From CBDBCU01 sp965243185 (lineage in GTDB: Bacteria > Chloroflexota > Dehalococcoidia > Lucifugimonadales > UBA3495): a stretch of 64,000 nt of DNA. The notes under the pieces are model-generated. The model saw only the letters and a list, made by a program, of their open reading frames with translations, had not been told where the DNA came from and did no database searches. The DNA lies in assembly GCA_965243185.1 (NCBI GenBank), contig OZ251531.1, forward strand, positions 3,310,203-3,374,202, given 5' to 3'. A program made the translations under genes and the position numbers. Position 1 is the stretch's first letter, and each line of letters starts with the position of its first letter. Positions 51,412 to 64,000 of the stretch are shown here, one piece after another.

Positions 51412-51493
51412 AAGCCATCGCGTTGCGGGACCAAGCCCTCAACATAGCTATATTACCACCCCATCCCAAAACTTTCAAGGGTCTCGACCGCCC

Positions 51494-51528
51494 AAAAACT
51501 TGGGGGCGGGTTTTGGCAACCCGCCCCC
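51494..51528 (-). terminator. Rho-independent terminator of hsp20
   Basis: An 11-bp perfect stem (GGGGGCGGGTT at 51502-51512 with its complement at 51518-51528) is followed on the minus strand by AAGTTTTTGG. It lies 41 bases beyond the restored hsp20 stop at 51569. Confidence 0.85.
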
Positions 51529-51568
51529 GCTTTATACCCGGCTATTCCCGCCGGCCGGCGCCACCGGT

Positions 51569-52050
51569 CTAAGCGGTTTCACCCTCGGCCGGCGGAGCCG
51601 CCGTAGCGTTGCCCACCTGCACCGTCAGCTGCCGGGCCTGCTTGGCCGCCACCTTGGGGGAAAGGCGATGGTCAGCACCCCGTTATCGTAACGCGGCTGC
51701 GCCTTTCCCGTGTCCAGGGTATCCGGCAGACGCAGGGCCCGGTGGAAACGCCCGGTATGACGTTCCCGCATCAGGTAGTTGCCCTCTTGCCGCTCCTGCT
51801 CCCCGGCCGTCTGCCCTCGGATGGTCAGCACATCGTTGTCGATGGCGACGCTGATGTCCGCCGGGTTCACTCCCGGCAGCGCGGCGTGGACGATAATCGC
51901 GTCCCCCGCCTGCACCACATCCAAGGGAATGGCCCAGCTTTCCAGTTCCGGGTTGCCGGGCGGCGTGGGCGCGAAGCCCCGCCAGAAGTGGTCAATGGTG
52001 TCCTGCATCCGCCGCAGTTCGTTAAAGGGTTCCCAACGACGCATTACCAT
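51569..52050 (-). CDS. Hsp20/alpha-crystallin small heat-shock protein, frameshifted near its C-terminus
   Basis: The frame from ATG 52050 encodes an Hsp20 (MVMRRWEPFNELRRMQDTIDHFW; DVVQAGDAIIVHAALPGVNPADISVAIDNDVLTIRGQ; YDNGVLTIAFP) but hits a stop at 51625. The expected continuation is in another frame after the G5 run at 51656-51660: PKVAAKQARQLTVQ, ending GETA at the stop 51569-51571. One inserted or two deleted bases restores the full family length. The terminator lies after the restored stop. Hsp20 binds unfolding proteins as oligomers. A sigma70 promoter is upstream, and AAGGAGG precedes the ATG. Confidence 0.85.
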
Positions 52051-52079
52051 AGTTCTTGCCTCCTTGGCTTAATTTCTCC

Positions 52080-52107
52080 GGTTGACTTGATACGCTCCGT
52101 GTCAACC
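52080..52107 (-). promoter_or_regulatory. Inverted repeat in the hsp20 leader
   Basis: GGTTGAC (52080-52086) pairs with GTCAACC (52101-52107), with an inner ACG/CGT. It lies just downstream of the predicted hsp20 start. It could be an HspR-type operator or an RNA thermometer hairpin close to the ribosome site. Confidence 0.5.
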
Positions 52108-52117
52108 TGGTAATGCC

Positions 52118-52146
52118 ATTCTATATAGTTGATGGGGTTTTGTCAA
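52118..52146 (-). promoter_or_regulatory. Sigma70 promoter of hsp20
   Basis: Read on the minus strand: TTGACA (52146-52141), 17 bases, TAGAAT (52123-52118). Confidence 0.85.
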
Positions 52147-52173
52147 GTATTTTATTTTTCATCCATAATTTTA

Positions 52174-52202
52174 TTGACTTTCCCGGCTAAACAACCTACA
52201 AT
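52174..52202 (+). promoter_or_regulatory. Sigma70 promoter of the dnaJ-hspR operon
   Basis: TTGACT (52174-52179), 17 bases, TACAAT (52197-52202), 41 bases before the dnaJ ATG and divergent from the hsp20 promoter in a 190-base AT-rich spacer. Confidence 0.85.
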
Positions 52203-52242
52203 AGCAATGTAACCTCAGATCATCAGAACCGGGGTAGCTCCG

Positions 52243-53157
52243 ATGGCTGCAAATTACTACGATGTGCTGGGCGTAGCCCGGGACGCCGGGGACAAGGATA
52301 TTCGGCAGGCTTACCGCCGGTTGGCCCGCCAGTACCACCCGGATGTGAACCCCGGCGATGTCCAAGCCGAGGAAAAGTTCAAGGAAATCAACGCCGCCCA
52401 CGAAGTCTTGTCCGACGCCGACAAGCGCCGCAAGTACGATAAGTACGGCGACCAGTGGCCGCACGCCGACCGCATCGAGGAAGCGGAAGCCCAAGCCCGC
52501 GGCCGCGGCGGCGCTGGCGGCTTTCACTTCTACACCGGCGGCGATTTCAACCGGTCGCCCGGCGGTTTCAGCTTTGACCTCGAAGACCTGATTAACTCCG
52601 ACCTGTTCAATATGCCCGGCGGCGATTTCAGCCCGGAACGGCGCGGCCGCCCCCGCCCCCCGGCCGAATATCCCGCCGAGGTTACCTTGGCCGAGGCCGT
52701 CGAGGGAGCTACCCGCCGCATCGACTTGCCCGACGGCCGCCGCTTGGAAGTCAAAATCCCGCCCGGCGTGGACAACGGCTCCCGGGTGCATATCCCGGCT
52801 GGCGGCAATGGCGGCCGGGACTTTTACCTCACCGTAACCGTGATGCCCCATCCCAAGTTTGAGCGGCAGGGCAAAAACCTCTATTCCGAAATCGAGGTTC
52901 CCTTGACTGACTTGGCTTTGGGCGCCGAGGTAACCGTCCCCACTTTGCGCGGTCAGGTTGCCCTTACCATCCCGCCCGGCACCCAAAACGGGCGGCGTTT
53001 CCGCCTGGCTGGACAGGGTATCCCCGAACTCAACAAACCCCAAAGCAAGGGCAGCCTCTACGCCACCGTCAAGGCGGTGCTGCCCACCGACCTGACCCCG
53101 GAGGAAACTGAACTGTTCCGCCAGCTCAAGGAACTGCGGACGGCCCGGAGCGATTAA
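52243..53157 (+). CDS. DnaJ/CbpA-type J-domain co-chaperone
   Basis: 304 residues. The J domain (YYDVLGVARDAGDKDIRQAYRRLARQYHPDVNPG) has HPD at 32-34. A Gly/Phe-rich linker (GRGGAGGFHFYTGGDFNRSPGGFSFD) and the C-terminal substrate-binding beta domains (EVTLAEAVEGATRRIDLPDGRRLEVKIPPGVDNGSRVHI) follow. The four CxxCxGxG zinc repeats of classical DnaJ are absent, making it a type II (CbpA-like) J protein. It would stimulate DnaK ATPase. dnaK is not in the window. It is followed after 2 bases by hspR. Confidence 0.93.
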   Translation: MAANYYDVLGVARDAGDKDIRQAYRRLARQYHPDVNPGDVQAEEKFKEINAAHEVLSDADKRRKYDKYGDQWPHADRIEEAEAQARGRGGAGGFHFYTGGDFNRSPGGFSFDLEDLINSDLFNMPGGDFSPERRGRPRPPAEYPAEVTLAEAVEGATRRIDLPDGRRLEVKIPPGVDNGSRVHIPAGGNGGRDFYLTVTVMPHPKFERQGKNLYSEIEVPLTDLALGAEVTVPTLRGQVALTIPPGTQNGRRFRLAGQGIPELNKPQSKGSLYATVKAVLPTDLTPEETELFRQLKELRTARSD

Positions 53158-53159
53158 CT

Positions 53160-53501
53160 ATGGCTTATCAGCGCAGCCCCAACGATGAACCCTGTTTCGT
53201 CATCAGCATCGCCGCCCGGATGGTCGGCCTGCACGCCCAAACCCTCCGCTACTACGAGCGCGTGGGCATCATCCAGCCTTCCCGCAGTCACGGGCGGCAG
53301 CGGCTCTATTCCCAAGCCGACATTGAACGGCTACGCCGCATCAAAACCTTTACCGAGGATTTGGGCGTCAACCTGGCCGGCGCGGAGGTAGCCTTGAAAC
53401 TGATGCAGCGCATCGAGGAACTGGAGCGGGAAGTACGGAACTTGCGGCAGCAGTTGGCCGCCGCCCAGTCTGCGCCGCGCCATCCCCAAACCGGCCGCTA
53501 A
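53160..53501 (+). CDS. hspR: Heat-shock repressor HspR (MerR family)
   Basis: 113 residues with an N-terminal winged helix-turn-helix: EPCFVISIAARMVGLHAQTLRYYERVGIIQPSRSHGRQRLYSQADIERLRRIKTFTEDLGVNLAGAEVALKLMQRI, matching HspR. A coiled coil (IEELEREVRNLRQQLAAAQ) ends the protein. HspR binds inverted repeats (HAIR) at heat-shock promoters with DnaK as co-repressor. It lies in the usual dnaJ-hspR order, 2 bases after dnaJ, and probably controls hsp20, dnaJ-hspR and clpC. I found no perfect HAIR site, only the related inverted repeats near the hsp20 promoter. Confidence 0.93.
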   Translation: MAYQRSPNDEPCFVISIAARMVGLHAQTLRYYERVGIIQPSRSHGRQRLYSQADIERLRRIKTFTEDLGVNLAGAEVALKLMQRIEELEREVRNLRQQLAAAQSAPRHPQTGR

Positions 53502-53580
53502 CCCGGCCTTTTACCACCGCAACCGACAACGCCGGCCGCTTTCCAACGGCAGCAGCGGCGTCCCCTTAGGAGGCATAACA

Positions 53581-56028
53581 ATGGCATTGAAAGCCGAGGA
53601 TTTTACCCAGCGGGCCCAGCAGGCCATCCAGAACTCCCAGGAACTGGTGCGCCGCTATCTCAACAGCCAGTGGGATGTGGAGCATATCTACCTGTCTTTG
53701 TTGTCCGACAACCAGGACATTCCGGCGCGCATCCTGGCCCAATTGGGGGTTTCGTCGGAAGCCGTCCGCTCCCGCCTGGACCGCCTGCTCGAAGCCTCGC
53801 CCAAGCTGGTCACGGCCACCGAGCAGATTTACATTACCCCCCGGGCCCAGCAGCTGCTGGAAACGGCCCGGGAGGAAGCCCAACACCTGAACGACGAATA
53901 CATCAGCGTCGAGCATCTCTTTATCGCCGTCGTCAAGGAACCCAACGGCGACGCCGCCTTGGTCAACCGGGAATTCGGCATCGACCCGGAACGGGTCTAT
54001 CAAGCTCTCGAACGGGTGCGCGGCGGCCACCGGGTTACTGACCGGGAAGCCGAAAGCCGCTATCGCTCTCTGGAAAAATACAGCATCGACTTGACCCGCC
54101 TGGCTGCTGACGGTCAGCTCGACCCGGTCATCGGCCGCGACGGCGAAATCCGCCGGGTAATGCAAACCCTGACCCGCCGCAAGAAAAACAACCCGGTCAT
54201 CATCGGCGAAGCCGGCGTTGGCAAAACCGCCATCGCCGAAGGTCTGGCGGCCCGGGTTTCCGCCGGCGATGTTCCTGATTCCCTCAAGGGACGCCGGGTC
54301 TTGGCTTTGGATATGGGCGCGCTGGTCGCCGGTTCCAAGTTCCGCGGCGAGTTCGAGGAACGGCTCAAGGCGGTGATGGACGAAGTGAAACAGGCCCACG
54401 GCGAAGTTATCCTGTTCCTCGATGAAATGCACACCATGGTCGGAGCCGGGGCTGGCGAGGGCGGAATGGACGCCAGCAACCTGCTGAAACCGGCTCTGGC
54501 TCGCGGCGAACTCCAGTGCATCGGCGCCACCACTGCCGACGAATATCGCCGCCATATCGAGAAAGACGCCGCCCTGGAACGCCGTTTCCAGCCCATCTAT
54601 CTCGAGGAACCCAGCGCGGAGGATACCTTGCGAATTCTGGAAGCCCTGCGCCCCCGCTACGAAGCCCATCACCAGGTTAAAATCGACGACTCCGCTTTGC
54701 AGGCCGCTACCCGCCTCAGCGACCGCTACATCACCTCCCGGCAGCTGCCGGACAAAGCCATCGACTTCATCGACGAAGCCGCCAGCAAACTCCGCATTGA
54801 CGCCCAAGGGCTACCTAACACCGTGCAGGAGTTGGAAAACCGCATCCGCCAACTGGCCGACCAGGAGACGGCAGCGGCCCAATGCTCCGAGTATGAGGAA
54901 GCCGCCCGCCTGCGGACGGAACGGCTGCAATTGGAAGCGGAGCGGGACGCCGCCCGGGCCGAGTTGCGGCCGGAAACGGATACCGATTTGGTGGTGGATG
55001 AAAAGGACATCGCCGAACTGGTCTCCAGTTGGACCGGCATCCCCACCGGCCGCCTGCTGGAAAAGGAAGCCGAGCGGCTGGTCAATATGGAGCAAGTCCT
55101 CCACCAGCGGCTTATCGGGCAGGAGGAAGCCGTTACCGCCGTATCCGAAGCCATCCGCCGCGCCCGCTCCGGCCTCAGCAATCCCCGCCGGCCCATCAGC
55201 AGCTTTATTTTCCTCGGGCCCACCGGCGTCGGCAAAACCGAACTCTCCAAAGCCCTGACCGAGTTCCTTTTTGACGACGAGACCAATATGGTGCGGCTGG
55301 ATATGTCCGAGTTTATGGAGAAGCACGCCGTCTCCCGCCTGATTGGCGCGCCGCCGGGTTATGTCGGCTATGACGAGGGTGGGCAGTTGACCGAAGCGGT
55401 GCGCCGCCGCCCCTACCGGGTCATCCTGTTCGACGAAATCGAGAAAGCCCACCCGGATGTGTTCAACATCCTGCTCCAGATTCTCGAGGATGGCCGCTTG
55501 ACCGACGGCCACGGCCGCACCGTGGACTTCCGAAATACCGTCATCATAATGACCAGCAACCTCGGCACCGGCAACCTGAACCGCCCCGGCGTCGGTTTCC
55601 ACACCGACAGCCCGGAGACCGCCGCCGCCAACAGCCGGCTGGAGCAATCGGTCAACGCCGCCCTCAAACAGGCTTTCCGCCCGGAGTTCCTGAACCGCAT
55701 CGACGAAACCATCATTTTCCGCCCCCTGACCCGGGAGCAGATTGTCCAGGTGGTGCAGTTGATGGCGCAGGATGTAGCCCAGCGGCTGGAGGAACAGGCC
55801 ATTACCTTTGAGCTGACCCCAGCCGCCGCTGCGTGGCTGGCTGCCGAAGGCTTTGACCCGGTATATGGGGCGCGCCCCCTGCGCCGGGCTATCCAGCGGC
55901 ATCTGGAAAACCCCTTGTCCAAGGGTATCCTTTCCGGCGACTTCCAAACCGACGACCGCCTGCTGGTCGACGCCGGCCCGGACGGACTGCACATCAGCAA
56001 AACCGCCGCCGCCGAAATCGCCGCCTAG
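53581..56028 (+). CDS. clpC: ATP-dependent Clp protease ATP-binding subunit ClpC
   Basis: 815 residues: N-terminal double Clp_N domain, AAA+ module 1 with Walker A GEAGVGKT (209-216), a short UVR-like middle segment (CSEYEEAARLRTERLQLEAERDAARAEL) and AAA+ module 2 with Walker A GPTGVGKT (546-553). The C-terminal D2 small domain comes last. The short middle domain and the VGF loop (671-673, ClpP-docking) favour ClpC over ClpB. It unfolds substrates for ClpP. AGGAGGC precedes the ATG. It lies 79 bases after hspR, so it probably belongs to the HspR regulon. Confidence 0.92.
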   Translation: MALKAEDFTQRAQQAIQNSQELVRRYLNSQWDVEHIYLSLLSDNQDIPARILAQLGVSSEAVRSRLDRLLEASPKLVTATEQIYITPRAQQLLETAREEAQHLNDEYISVEHLFIAVVKEPNGDAALVNREFGIDPERVYQALERVRGGHRVTDREAESRYRSLEKYSIDLTRLAADGQLDPVIGRDGEIRRVMQTLTRRKKNNPVIIGEAGVGKTAIAEGLAARVSAGDVPDSLKGRRVLALDMGALVAGSKFRGEFEERLKAVMDEVKQAHGEVILFLDEMHTMVGAGAGEGGMDASNLLKPALARGELQCIGATTADEYRRHIEKDAALERRFQPIYLEEPSAEDTLRILEALRPRYEAHHQVKIDDSALQAATRLSDRYITSRQLPDKAIDFIDEAASKLRIDAQGLPNTVQELENRIRQLADQETAAAQCSEYEEAARLRTERLQLEAERDAARAELRPETDTDLVVDEKDIAELVSSWTGIPTGRLLEKEAERLVNMEQVLHQRLIGQEEAVTAVSEAIRRARSGLSNPRRPISSFIFLGPTGVGKTELSKALTEFLFDDETNMVRLDMSEFMEKHAVSRLIGAPPGYVGYDEGGQLTEAVRRRPYRVILFDEIEKAHPDVFNILLQILEDGRLTDGHGRTVDFRNTVIIMTSNLGTGNLNRPGVGFHTDSPETAAANSRLEQSVNAALKQAFRPEFLNRIDETIIFRPLTREQIVQVVQLMAQDVAQRLEEQAITFELTPAAAAWLAAEGFDPVYGARPLRRAIQRHLENPLSKGILSGDFQTDDRLLVDAGPDGLHISKTAAAEIAA

Positions 56029-56045
56029 TCCGACCGGGAAACGGC

Positions 56046-56084
56046 AAAAAATCCCGGGGACGATTGGCAACCATCCCCGGGATT
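56046..56084. terminator. Terminator between clpC and pyrD
   Basis: An 11-bp perfect stem (AATCCCGGGGA at 56050-56060 with its complement at 56074-56084). On the minus strand it is followed by TTTTT, so it mainly ends pyrD; it lies 22 bases after the clpC stop as well. Confidence 0.75.
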
Positions 56085-56109
56085 CAAAACACGCCAATTC
56101 CTTTCGGGA

Positions 56110-57090
56110 TTACACCCGAACCGTCCCCACTAGCTCCCGCACATCCGCTATCCCCCGCTCGCCCAGCCAAATTTGCATTTCCTCCAGTATCCGCCAAGGG
56201 GCGCGCAAGTCGGCCAAGTTGGCGCTGCCTACTTGCACCGCCGTAGCTCCGGCCCGGATGAACTCCAAGGCGTCCTTGCCGGTGAAAATGCCGCCCACCC
56301 CGATTATCGGCACATCCACCCCTTGGGCGGCGCGATAGACCAATGCCACCGCTACCGGATGCAGTCCCGGCCCGGACAAGCCGCCGGTTATGTTGCCTAG
56401 TACCGGCCGGCCGCTGTCCCCATCAATAGTCATTGCCGGGATGGTGTTGCAGAGGGTCAGGGCGTCGGCCCCGGCGGCCACCGCCGCTTGGGCAATGGGG
56501 GCAATGTCCGGCACATTGGGCGCCAGCTTGACCAGTACCGGCACTTCCGCATACTTCTTAACCGCCGCTACTGCTTGCGCCGTGCCGTCCGCGCTGTGAC
56601 TGAACAATTCCCCCTGCTCCACATTGGGGCAGCTGAGGTTCAGCTCAATGCCGGCAAAACCGGCTACCCCCCGGGTCATCCGTGCCATTTCCCCGAACTG
56701 CGCCGCGCTGTCGGCGGACATACTCAACAGCACGGTGGAATCCCCCTGCGCCCATTGGGGAGCCAAGTCGGACAAAGCCGCTTCAATGCCGGGATTGGTC
56801 AAGCCGATAGAGTTCAGCATAACCGGCTCCCCCTGTTCCCGGGCTACCCGATAGGATTCGGGATACCAGCGCGGTTCCGGGTTGCCTTCCCGGGGCCAGC
56901 GGGTAACGGTCTTGGGGATAACCGCCCCCAAGCAACTTAAATCCAGTTCCGGGGTCAGCCCCCGCCCGTAGCCGTCATAACCAAAGGTGCCGGAGGCTAT
57001 CATTACCGGGTTAGCCAATTCCAAGCGACGGGGATGCTGCGGCGCCAAGTCCACCGCCAAGCTAGTCGTTGCCATTTCGATTGCCACCAT
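56110..57090 (-). CDS. pyrD: Dihydroorotate dehydrogenase (class 1B-type)
   Basis: About 326 residues, class 1 PyrD. SLAVDLAPQHPRRLELANPVMIASGTFGYDGYGRGLTPELDLSCLGAVIPKTVTR, the catalytic cysteine in GIELNLSCPNVEQG, VLVKLAPNVPDIAPIAQAAVAAGADALTLCNTI and IIGVGGIFTGKDALEFIRAGATAVQVGSA are all typical. It oxidises dihydroorotate to orotate in pyrimidine synthesis with FMN. Class 1B enzymes need PyrK, which is not nearby. Start 57090 is chosen: a longer frame to 57156 would run through the rpoC terminator. ATG 57072 is an alternative. Confidence 0.93.
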   Translation of the reverse strand: MVAIEMATTSLAVDLAPQHPRRLELANPVMIASGTFGYDGYGRGLTPELDLSCLGAVIPKTVTRWPREGNPEPRWYPESYRVAREQGEPVMLNSIGLTNPGIEAALSDLAPQWAQGDSTVLLSMSADSAAQFGEMARMTRGVAGFAGIELNLSCPNVEQGELFSHSADGTAQAVAAVKKYAEVPVLVKLAPNVPDIAPIAQAAVAAGADALTLCNTIPAMTIDGDSGRPVLGNITGGLSGPGLHPVAVALVYRAAQGVDVPIIGVGGIFTGKDALEFIRAGATAVQVGSANLADLRAPWRILEEMQIWLGERGIADVRELVGTVRV

Positions 57091-57125
57091 AGCCGCGCCC
57101 CCGTTGCCCTTTCCGACCCTATAGT

Positions 57126-57154
57126 AAAACGCCGAGGTTATTTCTAACCCCGGC
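57126..57154 (-). terminator. Rho-independent terminator of rpoBC
   Basis: Minus strand: a 10-bp stem (GCCGGGGTTA with TAACCTCGGC, one G-T pair), loop GAAA, then GTTTTAC. It starts 14 bases after the rpoC stop. Confidence 0.85.
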
Positions 57155-57167
57155 ATCTTTACCCTGG

Positions 57168-62347
<5,180 letters not shown>

Positions 62348-62348
<1 letters not shown>

Positions 62349-64000
62349 TAAATCGCCTCCAAAGTTTGGTAAAGTTCGGAGTCGTCCCCCATCCCGCCGG
62401 CCAGCGCCGCCCGGTCATCCTCGTTCAGCAGCTCCATCGCCAACCCCAGGCTCTGGAGTTCTTTCAGCAGCACATTGAAAGACTCCGGCACCCCGGCCCC
62501 GCTGATGGGTTCGCCCTTGACGATGGACTCGTAGGTCTTAACCCGGCCGGTCATATCGTCGGCCTTCACCGTCAGCACCTCTTGCAGGTTGTAGGCGGCG
62601 CTGTAGGCTTCCAAAGCCCAAACTTCCATTTCGCCGAACCGCTGCCCGCCGAACTGCGCCTTGCCGCCCAACGGCTGCTGGGTAATCATCGAGTAAGGGC
62701 CGGTGGAGCGGGCGTGAATTTTGTCCTCCACCAGGTGGATGAGCTTCAGCATATAGATGCTGCCCACCGTCACCAACTGGTCGAAAGGCTCGCCGCTGCG
62801 CCCGTCATAAAGCTGGAACTTGCCAAAGGTAGGCGGAGCGATTTGCCGTTCCCGGTGAACTTTCAGGCATTCCGCTTTCAACTGCTCCGGGTCGAGACCG
62901 TCGGGCTTGACCCCGGCCACTTCCCGCAGCCACAAGCCAAGGCAAACATCCCGGGCATAGCCGCGGCGGCTCAAACCCTCGTCAAACAGTTCCGCCGGGT
63001 TATAACCCCGTTCCGCCAGCCACTGCCCCGTCTTGGCATAGTCAATGGACGGCGAACCGTCGTTAGGCCCGGCGTCCACGCCATCCGCCATCTCCGCAAA
63101 CCAGAACCGGGCCAAGTCATCCTCAATCGAGTCGTCGGTAGCCCCGTCAAACACCGGCGTTACCGCGCGGAAGTTCAACCCCCGGGCCGCCCAGCCCAAG
63201 TGCGTCTCCAGCACCTGCCCCAAGTTCATCCGGGACGGAACGCCGATGGGGTTGAGAATCATATCCACCGGAGTGCCATCCGCCAAGTAGGGCATATCCT
63301 CCTCAGCCAGGATGCGGGACACCACGCCCTTGTTGCCGTGACGGCCGGCCATCTTGTCCCCCACCGAAATCTTGCGGGTTTGAGCAATCCAGACCCGCAC
63401 CGCCTCGCTGACCCCGGGCGACAGGTCATCCTTGTTCTCCCGGCTCAGGATTTTCACATCAATGACCTTGCCGCGCTCCCCATGCGGCACCCGCAGGGAA
63501 GTATCCTTCACATCCCGCGACTTTTCCCCGAAAATAGCCCGCAGCAGTTTCTCCTCGGCGGTCAGTTCCGTTTCCCCCTTGGGCGTAACCTTGCCCACCA
63601 GAATGTCCCCCGGGCCCACATCCGCGCCGATGCGGATAATGCCCCGCTCATCCAAATCCCGCAGGCTGGCTTCGCCCACATTGGGAATATCCCGGGTGAT
63701 TTCCTCCGGCCCCAGCTTGGTCTCCCGGGATTCCATTTCGTGCTTCTCGATATGCACCGAAGTGAACCGGTCATCCTTGACCAGCCGCTCGCTGAGGATG
63801 ATGGCATCCTCGTAGTTATAGCCCTCCCAGGACATAAAGGCCACCAGCACATTCTGCCCCAAGGCCAACTTGCCCCCATCCGTCGAGGAACTGTCGGCCA
63901 GGGTATCGCCCTTATGTACCCGGTCGCCCTTATGCACCACCGGCCGCTGGTCAAAGCAGGTGCCTTGATTAGTGCGGGAGAACTTGACCAGGTTATGGTC
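62348..64000 (-). CDS. rpoB: DNA-directed RNA polymerase subunit beta (C-terminal part, runs off window)
   Basis: The last 550 codons are present; the 5' end lies right of base 64000, and the frame continues unbroken to the edge (DHNLVKFSRTNQGTCFDQ). Hallmarks are GQNVLVAFMSWEGYNYEDAIILSERLV, GDKMAGRHGNKGVVSRILAEEDMPYLADGTPVDMILNPIGVPSRMN and QQPLGGKAQFGGQRFGEMEVWALEAY. Rifampicin-region residues are outside the window. It overlaps rpoC by one base (TAATG), a tight co-translation arrangement that keeps subunit amounts equal. Confidence 0.98.

Overview
The window is GC-rich (roughly 60% by eye), densely coded bacterial chromosome. Several gene families point to Chloroflexota, probably a marine or host-associated Dehalococcoidia/SAR202-like lineage. 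These are an F420-type luciferase-like oxidoreductase, a thiolase with an OB-fold partner, a DUF3326 protein, HspR and CIRCE heat-shock control together, and a beta-prime RNA polymerase subunit with large insertions. The taxonomic call is inference, because no rRNA gene is present.

Layout. 1-1720: two crotonase-family genes and a PHP phosphoesterase. 1794-3993: groES-groEL under a sigma70 promoter overlapped by a CIRCE operator, ending in a strong terminator. 4046-6931: CoA-transferase genes in the unusual order alpha, beta::alpha fusion, beta. 7016-8394: an envelope-stress module (56-residue membrane protein, PspA, PspAA). 8395-10881: a frameshifted DUF3326 gene overlapping a carboxynorspermidine decarboxylase. 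10976-14731: NIPSNAP protein, HpaB-type hydroxylase and GMC oxidoreductase. 15129-17789: imelysin lipoprotein and di-heme oxidoreductase (an iron-type pair) with a structured leader. 17967-19453: a DUF4178-DUF350 pair.

19508-26073 (minus strand) is the most unusual region: a tightly packed four-gene operon. It encodes a transglutaminase-fold protein, a divergent 1069-residue SecA-like ATPase, a Ser/Arg/Gly-rich lipoprotein and a winged-helix-like protein. The first and last appear to share an N-terminal domain.

26149-28726: tRNA-Pro followed by a lower-GC, single-polypeptide restriction-modification gene that looks horizontally acquired. 28767-34099: TlpA-like thioredoxin, mfd and an IS30 transposase. 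34324-38384: a peptide-type ABC importer without its ATPases. 38409-44794: HEPN-TPR protein, MFS exporter, carboxymuconolactone decarboxylase-like protein, F420-type oxidoreductase, double cupin and a membrane coiled-coil protein. 44853-49077: acyl-CoA dehydrogenase, thiolase and OB-fold protein, with a 1.3 kb gene-free stretch (46020-47347) rich in dispersed repeats and palindromes and containing a good orphan promoter. 49092-51411: two DUF805 paralogs, ASCH protein, orphan HigA and tRNA-Asn. 51569-56028: heat-shock cluster (frameshifted hsp20, divergent dnaJ-hspR-clpC). 56110-64000: pyrD, rpoC and the 3' part of rpoB.

Two genes (DUF3326 and hsp20) carry single frameshifts at homopolymer runs. 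This suggests uncorrected sequence errors or recent inactivation.
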